From an uncultured Luminiphilus sp. (GTDB lineage: Bacteria; Pseudomonadota; Gammaproteobacteria; Pseudomonadales; Halieaceae), in assembly GCA_905478845.1 (NCBI GenBank), contig CAJQKG010000131.1, forward strand, positions 1 through 33,499: a stretch of DNA of 33,499 nucleotides, written 5' to 3'. A program made the position numbers and the translations under genes. Numbering within the stretch: the first letter of the stretch is position 1; each line of letters begins with the position of its first letter. Shown in pieces: positions 26,393-33,499 of this stretch. Under the pieces are notes generated by a model. That model made no database searches and was not told the origin of the DNA. It saw nothing but the letters and a program-made list of their open reading frames with translations.

Positions 26393-27036
26393 GTTCCGTC
26401 CCAACTCAAAAAATTCTTTAATAAAGTGAGTCCAGCCTTGTGGCTTTTCTCAGGGTGAAACTGCGTGGCAAACACGTTATCGCGCGCCAGCGCCGCACAG
26501 CCAGCGAGCCCGTAGTCAAAGGTGCCAACCACTAAGCCCGGATCATCGGGTACCACGTGGTAACTGTGAACAAAGTAGAAATGGCTGCCCGATTCAATCC
26601 CGGTCCACAAGGGATGTGCCTGCTTTTGCACCACTTGATTCCAGCCCATGTGCGGCACTTTCAATCGAGTCCCGTCCGCCTCTTGGTGAGGACTTCCAAA
26701 AAACTTAACCTCCCCGGGTAACTGGTTTAAACACGCGACACCGCCATTTTCCTCTGAGGCAGTCATCAATGACTGCATCCCCACACAAATAGCGAGAACC
26801 GGTTTTCGCTCTACGGTGATGGCCTGCTCAAGCAGCTGATCGCATTCCAGCCGGCGAATCGCGTCCATGCAATCGCGGATACCCCCCACGCCGGGAAATA
26901 CCACTCGGTCGGCTTTCGTGATCGCCGCGTGATCATGCGTGACAACCACTTCGAGCGCGCCCACGTGCTCCAAGGCACTGGCAACCGAGTGCAGGTTGCC
27001 CATACCGTAATCAATAACGGCTACCCGTTGGGTCAC
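26386..27036 (-). CDS. hisH: Imidazole glycerol phosphate synthase subunit HisH
   Basis: The glutamine amidotransferase half of IGP synthase. The 216 residues carry the class I triad: Cys84 in [10 protein letters not shown], and the His and Glu of [12 protein letters not shown]. The start is GTG 27036 ([18 protein letters not shown]), three bases after the hisB stop, so it probably depends on coupling; AAAGGGG inside the end of hisB may serve as a distant ribosome binding site. Confidence 0.96.
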   Translation of the reverse strand: MTQRVAVIDYGMGNLHSVASALEHVGALEVVVTHDHAAITKADRVVFPGVGGIRDCMDAIRRLECDQLLEQAITVERKPVLAICVGMQSLMTASEENGGVACLNQLPGEVKFFGSPHQEADGTRLKVPHMGWNQVVQKQAHPLWTGIESGSHFYFVHSYHVVPDDPGLVVGTFDYGLAGCAALARDNVFATQFHPEKSHKAGLTLLKNFLSWDGTC

Positions 27037-27039
27037 AAG

Positions 27040-27648
27040 CTATAAAACCCCTTTAGTAGAGGGGCTGGCGCCTTTAAGCGCTGCGTCTCGGGTGATCGCC
27101 ATGCGTAACGCGCGTCCGAATGCCTTAAAAACAGTCTCTGCTTGATGGTGTGCATTGTGTCCACGCAGATTATCGACATGCAGCGTGACATTGGCATGAT
27201 TGACAAATCCTTGAAAAAACTCGATCACCAAGTCCACGTCAAAATCGCCCACTTTAGCGCGGGTAAAGGGCACGTGAAATTCCAGCCCAGGCCGCCCACT
27301 GCAATCGAGGACAACGCGCGATAGCGCCTCATCTAACGGCACATAGGCGTGTCCGTATCGGATGATGCCGGTTTTATCGCCAATCGCCTCATGAAATGCC
27401 TGCCCGAGGGTAATACCAATATCTTCAACCGTATGGTGAGCATCGATGTGGAGATCGCCCTTTGCGACGATGTTAATATCGATTTGACCATGCCGCGCGA
27501 TTTGGTCGAGCATATGCTCAAGGAACGGCAGCCCGGTGTCGAGTTCACATTGACCGCTGCCATCCAGACACAGCTGCACCTCGATTTGCGTCTCCAGTGT
27601 TGCTCGGCTAATTGTTGCCCGGCGCAGGCCGGTATCGTGCTGACTCAT
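27040..27648 (-). CDS. hisB: Imidazoleglycerol-phosphate dehydratase
   Basis: Dehydrates IGP to imidazole acetol phosphate, using Mn2+. A 202-residue monofunctional enzyme without the phosphatase domain that enteric HisB carries. The metal-binding [28 protein letters not shown] and [14 protein letters not shown] motifs are intact. I use ATG 27648 ([11 protein letters not shown]), with GGAGA about eight bases upstream; the frame continues 9 codons further to 27675 without support. First gene of hisBHAF. TACAAT in the 106-bp gap to mutY, on the minus strand, may be its -10 element. Confidence 0.95.
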   Translation of the reverse strand: MSQHDTGLRRATISRATLETQIEVQLCLDGSGQCELDTGLPFLEHMLDQIARHGQIDINIVAKGDLHIDAHHTVEDIGITLGQAFHEAIGDKTGIIRYGHAYVPLDEALSRVVLDCSGRPGLEFHVPFTRAKVGDFDVDLVIEFFQGFVNHANVTLHVDNLRGHNAHHQAETVFKAFGRALRMAITRDAALKGASPSTKGVL

Positions 27649-27754
27649 GCTATTTTCTCCGGTGTGCGCGACCAAACAGGGCGGTGACCGCTACACTAGG
27701 GACATTATTGTATAGAAAGAGTCTCCGTACTTCATTGCGAAGCTTTACCACTCT
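27649..27754. promoter_or_regulatory. Divergent hisB/mutY promoter region
   Basis: The AT-rich patch ATTATTGTATAGAA (27704-27717) offers TATAGA towards mutY and TACAAT towards hisB. The two -10-like elements overlap, and neither has a clear -35. No histidine-rich leader peptide or attenuator is seen before hisB. Confidence 0.35.
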
Positions 27755-28825
27755 ATGACTGCCCAACACGCTTTTGCTGACGCATTACTGCACTGGTTCG
27801 ACCAGCACGGACGTTCGCATTTGCCCTGGCAACACAATCGCACGCCTTATCGAGTTTGGGTGTCCGAAATCATGCTGCAGCAAACACAGGTCACGACAGT
27901 CATTCCCTTCTATGAGCGCTTTATGGCGGCCTTCCCCACGGTGCACGATCTTGCCATAGCGCCTGAGGATACTGTTTTGCATTTGTGGACCGGTCTCGGG
28001 TACTACGCCCGCGCGCGCAACCTGCACCGCAGTGCTAAAACAATCTGCGCTGACCATGACGGTCGCTTTCCTGAGAATCTTGATGATTTGGTATCACTCC
28101 CCGGCATTGGTCGCTCTACCGCAGGGGCAATATTGTGTCTGGCGATGGGCGGGCGGGCACCCATTCTCGACGGTAACGTGAAGCGTGTGCTCGCGCGTTA
28201 CTACGCGGTCGAGGGCTGGCCCGGCCAACGCACCGTAAGCGACCAGTTATGGGCCCTAGCCGAGCACCATACGCCTCATCAGCGCGTCGCAGATTACACG
28301 CAAGCCGTGATGGACCTCGGTGCCACCTGCTGTAAGCGCACCCAGCCCACCTGCCCCACCTGCCCCCTGCAAGCAAACTGCAGCGCGCTCGCAACCCAAA
28401 ACCAAACGGCCTTTCCCGGTCGCAAGCCGCAAAAGCCAAAGCCCTCGCGGCAACGCTGGTTTGCCGTTGCAATCAGATCATCGGGCGAGGTGCTCTTGCA
28501 GAAACGTGCGGCTAACGGAATATGGGGCGGGTTATGGGCGCCACCCGAATTGTCGGATGAGCGCTCAGCGAGAGAGTGGCTGCATCACAATGTCGGCGTC
28601 AGTGCCGCCGAGTGTTATCTCGGAACCCCTTTTCACCACGTTTTTACGCATTTTAAACTTGAAGCAACGCCCGTTTATGGGCGGTGCGCAGAAAACCAAA
28701 CCCACTCGCCGAGCGTAAAATTTGATGATAATGACCTGCGCTGGTTCGGTTTGGATCCGGTACCATCGGTCGGGTTGCCCGCACCCATCGTGCGGCTCTT
28801 AAAGACACTGGGTAACGACGCCTAG
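27755..28825 (+). CDS. mutY: A/G-specific adenine glycosylase
   Basis: Removes adenine mispaired with 8-oxoguanine. The 356 residues contain SEIMLQQTQV with catalytic Glu39, the helix-hairpin-helix LPGIGRSTAGAIL, the catalytic Asp139 in LDGNVKRVL, and a 4Fe-4S loop C-x6-C-x2-C-x5-C at Cys193, 200, 203 and 209. A C-terminal NUDIX-like 8-oxoG recognition domain (about 230-350) includes HVFTHFKLEATPVYG. Followed 15 bases on by yggX, the usual gammaproteobacterial pair. Confidence 0.96.
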   Translation: MTAQHAFADALLHWFDQHGRSHLPWQHNRTPYRVWVSEIMLQQTQVTTVIPFYERFMAAFPTVHDLAIAPEDTVLHLWTGLGYYARARNLHRSAKTICADHDGRFPENLDDLVSLPGIGRSTAGAILCLAMGGRAPILDGNVKRVLARYYAVEGWPGQRTVSDQLWALAEHHTPHQRVADYTQAVMDLGATCCKRTQPTCPTCPLQANCSALATQNQTAFPGRKPQKPKPSRQRWFAVAIRSSGEVLLQKRAANGIWGGLWAPPELSDERSAREWLHHNVGVSAAECYLGTPFHHVFTHFKLEATPVYGRCAENQTHSPSVKFDDNDLRWFGLDPVPSVGLPAPIVRLLKTLGNDA

Positions 28826-28840
28826 GGTGAGGAATGGTTC

Positions 28841-29113
28841 ATGACAAGAATGGTCAACTGTAGACGCTATCAGGAAACATTGGAGGGCCTTGACCGGCCC
28901 CCGCTGCCCGGCGCGAAGGGGCAAGATATTTTCGATCATGTCTCCAAAAAGGCATGGCTCGAGTGGCAAAGTCATCAAACCATGCTCATTAACGAAAAGC
29001 ACCTCAGCTTAATTGATGCTGAAGCGCGGCAATACTTGATGGGTGAAATGGATAAGTTTCTTGCCGGCGAGGCCTTTGATCAAGCCGAAGGTTATGTGCC
29101 ACCCAGTGAATAG
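28841..29113 (+). CDS. yggX: Fe(2+)-trafficking protein YggX
   Basis: A 90-residue cytoplasmic protein linked to protection of iron-sulfur clusters from oxidation. Family features are [22 protein letters not shown] at the N-terminus with its conserved cysteine (Cys7), [22 protein letters not shown] in the middle, and EMDKFLAGE with EGYVPP near the end. Probably co-transcribed with mutY, which itself needs an Fe-S cluster. Confidence 0.95.
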   Translation: MTRMVNCRRYQETLEGLDRPPLPGAKGQDIFDHVSKKAWLEWQSHQTMLINEKHLSLIDAEARQYLMGEMDKFLAGEAFDQAEGYVPPSE

Positions 29114-29167
29114 CCAAACCGTCTCATCGGCAACACGGTGCCGACCAATCAGCAGAGGTGCTGATCG

Positions 29168-30256
29168 ATGAAATGGAGAGCCTGGCTAATAACGGCGCTG
29201 TCTTGTTTAACGGTGACGGCGGTGCTGGCCGGCGTGAAGTACTCGCAGATTGCTCAAGCCATGGCGTTCATGGAAAGCTTTCCGCCACCGAGTGAAACCA
29301 TTACCGTCGCGCAGGTACGATCAGATAGTTGGGCGCCCACACGATTACTCAGCGGAACCGTGCGGTCCCCCGAGCATTTAGTCATTGCGACAGAGATACC
29401 CGGCCGGGTCGTCCAACTACCCTTTCACAGTGGTGATACGGTGCCCAAAGGAGCGGCCATTGTGGTGCTCTTTAACGATGATCTAGAAGCGCAACGGACG
29501 GCACTGCAGGCTGACTTGAACTTGGTGAATACGCAGCTCGAACGCAACCAAACACTAGAAGCGGATGCCCTGGTCTCTCGCGATCAACTCGATACGCTGA
29601 CTGCGCAAACGCTGTCCCTTACAGCGCAAATTGCCGTATTAAATGCACGTCTCAGTAGAATGACCGTGCGCGCGCCCTTCACGGGCACCTTAGGCATTTA
29701 CCCTCAACGTGTCGGTGATTTGATGCATCTCAGCGAGGTATTGACCACCCTCACGGGATTAAATGCGGAACGCTGGGTGGACTTTAAAGTGCCTCAAGGG
29801 CTTGCTGAGCTGAGCGTTGGCGACACCGTCACTATTCGCGATATCACGGGGAATGCGATCGGTCCTGCCAAAGTCATTGCGGTTTCAGATGCCTTCGCCG
29901 AGGGGACTCGCACCTATGATGTACGCGCAGCACTGCAAGCGGCAGGACTGCGCCACGGAGCACTCGTGCAGGTAGCAGTGAGCACAGGCCCCAGAGAAGA
30001 CGTGTTATCAGTGCCCGCGCGCAGCGTCCGCTGGGACCCGGAAGGCCCTCATGCGTTTGTGGTTGAGCCGTCTGATTCAGGAGCGCATCTTCCCCACAAA
30101 GCATCACTGCGCAGAGTCGAGGTACGGGGTGAGCGGGACGGCCGCTTTTTTATCTTGGGAGCGCTCAGCCCTGACGATCGCATCGCAGATAAGGGTGCTT
30201 TTAAACTGAGCGATCAAATTTTATTGCGGGTTCAGGCAGAGGTGCCACGAGGGTGA
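29168..30256 (+). CDS. RND efflux periplasmic adaptor subunit (MFP/HlyD family)
   Basis: Bridges an inner-membrane RND pump and an outer-membrane channel. The 362 residues begin with a membrane anchor or uncleaved signal (about 5-30; no lipobox cysteine), then a lipoyl half (EIPGRVVQLPFHSGDTVPKGAAIVVL), a short helical hairpin (about 95-165), the second lipoyl half (MTVRAPFTGTLGIYPQRVGD), a beta-barrel and a membrane-proximal domain. The hairpin is short relative to AcrA. GAGGTG lies seven bases before the ATG. Its TGA overlaps the GTG of the pump gene (GTGA). No outer-membrane factor follows. The substrate is unknown. Confidence 0.9.
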   Translation: MKWRAWLITALSCLTVTAVLAGVKYSQIAQAMAFMESFPPPSETITVAQVRSDSWAPTRLLSGTVRSPEHLVIATEIPGRVVQLPFHSGDTVPKGAAIVVLFNDDLEAQRTALQADLNLVNTQLERNQTLEADALVSRDQLDTLTAQTLSLTAQIAVLNARLSRMTVRAPFTGTLGIYPQRVGDLMHLSEVLTTLTGLNAERWVDFKVPQGLAELSVGDTVTIRDITGNAIGPAKVIAVSDAFAEGTRTYDVRAALQAAGLRHGALVQVAVSTGPREDVLSVPARSVRWDPEGPHAFVVEPSDSGAHLPHKASLRRVEVRGERDGRFFILGALSPDDRIADKGAFKLSDQILLRVQAEVPRG

Positions 30257-33200
30257 CCTCGCCTCAAAACCGACCGCGCTGGACTGATATTTTTATCGAG
30301 CGGCCCGTAGTCGCGGCGGTTTTTTGTCTCGCACTGCTGCTGGTTGGCATTCGTTCAGCCATTCATTTACCGGTCATCTCGTTTCCGGTGATTGAAAGTT
30401 CTTCCATCGCGATCTCAACCGTTTACCCCGGCGCTAGTGCCGAGACGGTACAAGGCTTTGTGACAGAGCCCATCGAGCGCGTAGCCAGCAGTGTACCGGG
30501 GCTCGACTATGTCGAATCAGTCACCATGGCTGGGGTCAGCACCGTAACGCTGTGGTTACGACTGAACCAAGATACGACCAAGGTATTAGCCGAACTGTCG
30601 ACACGGCTAAGTCAAATCCGCTTCGAACTCCCTGAAGGCACTGAAGACCCCTCGATCGAAATCAGCCGCGCTGATACCCCTTATGCCAGCTTTTATTTGG
30701 GGGTGAAGATCCCGCCCACGCGGACCTATGCAGAGGTCACTGACATCATTCAGCGCACCATTTTGCCGCGCTTGTCTGCCTTACCCAATGTGCAGAGAGT
30801 GGTCAATTATGGCTTGCCCCAGGCGATGCGTATCTGGCTGGATCCTTGGCGTATGGCTGCCTTAAACGTCGACACCAACGATATTCAACTCACACTGCGC
30901 CGCAATAATGTCATTGGTACCTTTGGCCAGGCTGAGAGTGGCTCGCAGCGCATCAACCTTCAAACGAACAGCGAAGCGAGATCTCCAGAAGATTTCGCCA
31001 ACATGCTGATCCGACAAGAGCATGGAACAGAGATCCGCCTCGGAGACGTCGCCACGGTCGAGGTGGGTACGATGGAAGTCTCTCGAATGGCGCGCTCTAA
31101 TCAGGATCAAGTCGTATTCATACCGGTCTACCCCGAGCCCGGTACGAGCGAAATCGCGGTAGGCAACCTCCTGTATGAGTCAGTTGACGAAATCAACAGC
31201 ACCCTTCCCCCTGATCTACAGCTCACTATTCCGTTTGATAATTCTCGCTACATGCGCGACGCCGTTGCGGAGATTTTTCTGACACTCGGTGAAACCGTTT
31301 TGCTAGTGGGTCTGGTGGTAGTGGCGCTAATGGGCTCAGTCAGAAGTGCGTTGGTGCCACTGTTGACCATACCCATTTCGATTTTGGGCACCGCCGCGGC
31401 CATGTCGGCAATGGGATTTTCTCTCAATCTATTGACGATTTTAGCGGTCGTGTTATCAGTCGGCCTGGTGGTCGACGATGCCATCGTGGTAGTCGAGAAT
31501 GTGGCGCGCAATCTGCGCGAGGGCATGAGCAGACGCGATGCCGCGCTGGCCTCCTCTCGGCGGCTACTGTCCCCCATTATTGCTATGACCATCACCTTGG
31601 GGGTGGTTTATGCGCCCATTGGCTTTCTAGCGGGGCTATCGGGCGTTCTGTTTAGAGAATTTGCGTTCACTCTCGCGGTAGCCGTTCTCATTTCAGGTTT
31701 TGTCGCCATGACGCTGTCGCCGATTATGAGCGCCTGGGTGTGTCCGGATCGTGGTCACGAGACGCGTATCACGCGTTGGGTCAATCGTTGGTTCGAGACG
31801 ATCTCGACGCGTTACGGGCGATTAATCGATTTTTCTCTGCGCTGGCGTTTGCAACTGATCGCAGCAGGCGGGTTTTTCACTCTATTAATCGTGCCGCTTT
31901 ACCTGTTTTCATTGCAAGAATTAGCCCCGGTCGAGGATCAAAGTGCAATCAATCTCGTGGTTGATGCAGCGCCAGAATCAACTATCGAAGAAACACTACA
32001 AGGCTTCACTGAGGCGGTAGACGTTCTCCTTAAAAGACCTGAGACCAGCTACATTTGGCAGACATTGGGTCCCTCCGGAGGCTACGGTGGGCATGAGTTC
32101 GTGCCACCCGATGAGCGAACGCTCAGCACCCACCGTTTATTGCCAACGATTCGATCAGATCTGGCAGCCTTACCTTCAGTGCGGGCCTTTCCAGCGACGA
32201 CACCAGCCCTGCCGACAGCAGGACAGTTCGATGTCGAAGTCGTGATTACTTCCACAGAGTCTACCCGTGAGATGCGCCCTCATGCGCTAGCGATGGTTGA
32301 AAAAGCGCAAGCTTCCGGGCTGTTTTTGTACTTTGATACCAGCTTACGCCTCGATCTCCTCTCGGTGGAATATCGGCTCGACAAGGATCGGCTCGCAGAC
32401 TTGGGCATGAGCCTTAATGCTGTCACCTCGCAGATGAGCTTGTTCGTATCAGAGGGGTATGTCACCCGATACGACGAGCGAGGTCGCGCCTATCGCGTTA
32501 TCCCCATGCTAAAACGCGATCTAAAAAGATCACCCGAAACGCTATTGGATACCCCCATCACGCTTCCTTCGGGTGGGCAGGTACCCTTCGGCACGTTCGC
32601 CACACTCGAGCGCAACACCACTGCCAGAGCACTCACCCGGTTTCAACAAAAAGGCAGTTTCAAACTGTTCGGTGGCGTGATTCCGGGGTACACCAAAGAG
32701 CAGGCGCTCAGTGAAATCGAGCGGATCGCGAGCAACACGCTACCACCCGGATATGTACTCGATTACACCGGAGAGTCACGCGAGATTCGTCGCGAGGGTA
32801 ATACCATGGTGGGGGTGCTAGGCGCCTCTCTCGTGATGGTATTTCTCGTATTGGCGCTGCAGTTTGACAGTTTTCGGGATCCCCTCATTATCTTGTTGGG
32901 GTCGGCACCCTTGGCTCTATTCGCGGCGATGGTGATTACTTTTACCGGCTTCACCACCATTAATATTTATTCTCAAATAGGGTTAATCACCCTCGTGGGG
33001 CTGATCTCCAAAAATGCGATATTAATCGTCGAGTTTGCTAATCAAGCGCAAATGGAGGGGCTCAGTAAGATCGAGGCCATTAAAGCTGCCTCAATGAATC
33101 GGCTGCGTCCGGTTCTGATGACGACGGGGGCCACGGTGTTCGGTCACTTTCCCCTGGTTCTGGTCACGGGCGCCGGGGCGGAAGCGCGCAACAGTATTGG

Positions 33201-33333
33201 GTTTATCTTGGTCATCGGGATGTTAATGGGGACCCTGTTTACCTTGGTATTGTTACCGGCTATCTACTCTTTGCTCGCGTCAGACCATCACGTCGCATCA
33301 CAAACGGAGCCAACGCACTCAATCCCAACGTAA
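30253..33333 (+). CDS. RND efflux transporter permease (AcrB/HAE1-type)
   Basis: A proton-driven trimeric inner-membrane pump of 1026 residues with 12 predicted helices and two large periplasmic loops. The N-terminus IFIERPVVAAVFCLALLLVG, the VYPGASAETVQGFVTEPIE porter segment, and TM4 with the proton-relay aspartates (LSVGLVVDDAIVVVENV) identify the hydrophobe/amphiphile class. TM10-12 carry LITLVGLISKNAILIVEFAN and RLRPVLMTTGATVFGHFPLV. GTG start overlaps the adaptor stop. It is related to MexF/MdtBC-like drug pumps or to lipid exporters; sequence alone does not decide. Confidence 0.94.
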   Translation: MTSPQNRPRWTDIFIERPVVAAVFCLALLLVGIRSAIHLPVISFPVIESSSIAISTVYPGASAETVQGFVTEPIERVASSVPGLDYVESVTMAGVSTVTLWLRLNQDTTKVLAELSTRLSQIRFELPEGTEDPSIEISRADTPYASFYLGVKIPPTRTYAEVTDIIQRTILPRLSALPNVQRVVNYGLPQAMRIWLDPWRMAALNVDTNDIQLTLRRNNVIGTFGQAESGSQRINLQTNSEARSPEDFANMLIRQEHGTEIRLGDVATVEVGTMEVSRMARSNQDQVVFIPVYPEPGTSEIAVGNLLYESVDEINSTLPPDLQLTIPFDNSRYMRDAVAEIFLTLGETVLLVGLVVVALMGSVRSALVPLLTIPISILGTAAAMSAMGFSLNLLTILAVVLSVGLVVDDAIVVVENVARNLREGMSRRDAALASSRRLLSPIIAMTITLGVVYAPIGFLAGLSGVLFREFAFTLAVAVLISGFVAMTLSPIMSAWVCPDRGHETRITRWVNRWFETISTRYGRLIDFSLRWRLQLIAAGGFFTLLIVPLYLFSLQELAPVEDQSAINLVVDAAPESTIEETLQGFTEAVDVLLKRPETSYIWQTLGPSGGYGGHEFVPPDERTLSTHRLLPTIRSDLAALPSVRAFPATTPALPTAGQFDVEVVITSTESTREMRPHALAMVEKAQASGLFLYFDTSLRLDLLSVEYRLDKDRLADLGMSLNAVTSQMSLFVSEGYVTRYDERGRAYRVIPMLKRDLKRSPETLLDTPITLPSGGQVPFGTFATLERNTTARALTRFQQKGSFKLFGGVIPGYTKEQALSEIERIASNTLPPGYVLDYTGESREIRREGNTMVGVLGASLVMVFLVLALQFDSFRDPLIILLGSAPLALFAAMVITFTGFTTINIYSQIGLITLVGLISKNAILIVEFANQAQMEGLSKIEAIKAASMNRLRPVLMTTGATVFGHFPLVLVTGAGAEARNSIGFILVIGMLMGTLFTLVLLPAIYSLLASDHHVASQTEPTHSIPT

Positions 33334-33362
33334 GCCGCTCGGCCCACTCGATAACCCAAAAC

Positions 33363-33393
33363 TTGACGCGTAGGGGGTGCACAGGTTTAATAC
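33363..33393 (+). promoter_or_regulatory. Candidate tRNA-Phe promoter
   Basis: TTGACG at 33363-33368 and TAATAC at 33388-33393 lie 19 bases apart (17 if TTTAAT is the -10). The GC-rich stretch GCGGCGC after the -10 is like the discriminator of stringently controlled stable-RNA promoters. Transcription would start near 33400. Confidence 0.55.
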
Positions 33394-33422
33394 GCGGCGC
33401 TTCGGGCGCTAAACCCGTCGTT

Positions 33423-33498
33423 GCCCAGGTAGCTCAGTCGGTAGAGCAGTGGATTGAAAATCCTCGTGTCGGTGGTTCGATTCCGCCCCTGGGCACCA
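33423..33498 (+). tRNA. tRNA-Phe (anticodon GAA)
   Basis: A 76-base tRNA with acceptor arms GCCCAGG (33423-33429) and CCTGGGC (33488-33494), a D-arm AGCTCAGTCGGTAGAGC, anticodon GAA at 33456-33458 in the ATTGAAAAT loop, a T-arm GGTTCGATTCC, discriminator A and encoded CCA (33496-33498). Only one base of downstream sequence is in the window, so any integrated element at its 3' end cannot be seen. Confidence 0.97.
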
Positions 33499-33499
33499 T

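Noticed and set aside
1-33499. CRISPR arrays, insertion sequences, prophage, integrons or defence islands
   Set aside because: I saw no regularly spaced repeats, no transposase, integrase or phage genes, and gene order follows conserved chromosomal synteny throughout.

Overview
The window is an ordinary chromosomal segment of a gammaproteobacterium, most likely marine and near the Halieaceae (OM60/NOR5) or other Cellvibrionales. The class follows from gene content and order: typA / glnA-ntrB-ntrC / secB-grxC-yibN // gpmI-envC-ctpA / hisBHAF // mutY-yggX is, from memory, close to the Pseudomonas and E. coli arrangement. The family-level guess is weak. I see no transposase, integrase, phage, CRISPR or defence genes. 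One tRNA-Phe lies at the right edge.

Layout. (1) 1-3558: a lipid/oxidative-stress operon (flavin amine oxidase, DUF1365, cyclopropane-fatty-acid-synthase family) behind a candidate ECF sigma-E (ChrR-type) promoter. (2) 3568-5420: an NhaC antiporter translationally coupled to a hot-dog thioesterase. (3) 5465-7996, minus strand: serB, efp and epmA; epmA modifies the product of efp. (4) 8095-9369: a YtjB/Smp-like membrane protein, divergent from serB, with a C-terminus that looks like a degenerate class III cyclase. (5) 9378-14078: parC, an ElaA-type acetyltransferase and typA. (6) 14079-18995: the nitrogen-control block. glnA has two NtrC sites 32 bp apart and a sigma-54 promoter. It is followed by a terminator, a third NtrC site, a DUF4124 gene and ntrB-ntrC. 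(7) 19012-20231, minus strand: yibN-like rhodanese, grxC, secB. (8) 20657-24814: gpmI, envC, ctpA. (9) 24876-27648, minus strand: hisB-hisH-hisA-hisF. (10) 27755-29113: mutY and yggX. (11) 29168-33333: an RND adaptor and pump, then tRNA-Phe.

How the parts work together. Under nitrogen limitation NtrB would phosphorylate NtrC, which would act from the paired upstream sites on the sigma-54 promoter of glnA. The single NtrC site before the DUF4124-ntrB-ntrC unit contains a -10-like element and could give autoregulation. epmA and efp form an enzyme/substrate pair. EnvC, an amidase activator, is encoded next to the periplasmic protease CtpA. The first operon probably remodels membrane fatty acids in response to singlet oxygen or similar stress.

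I did not find a clearly undescribed multi-gene system. The points most worth following are the 16-bp tandem duplication that moved the DUF1365 start codon, the ECF promoter, the degenerate cyclase-like domain, the secreted DUF4124 protein inside the ntrBC transcription unit, the palindromes in the glnA leader, and the 425-bp gap before gpmI.
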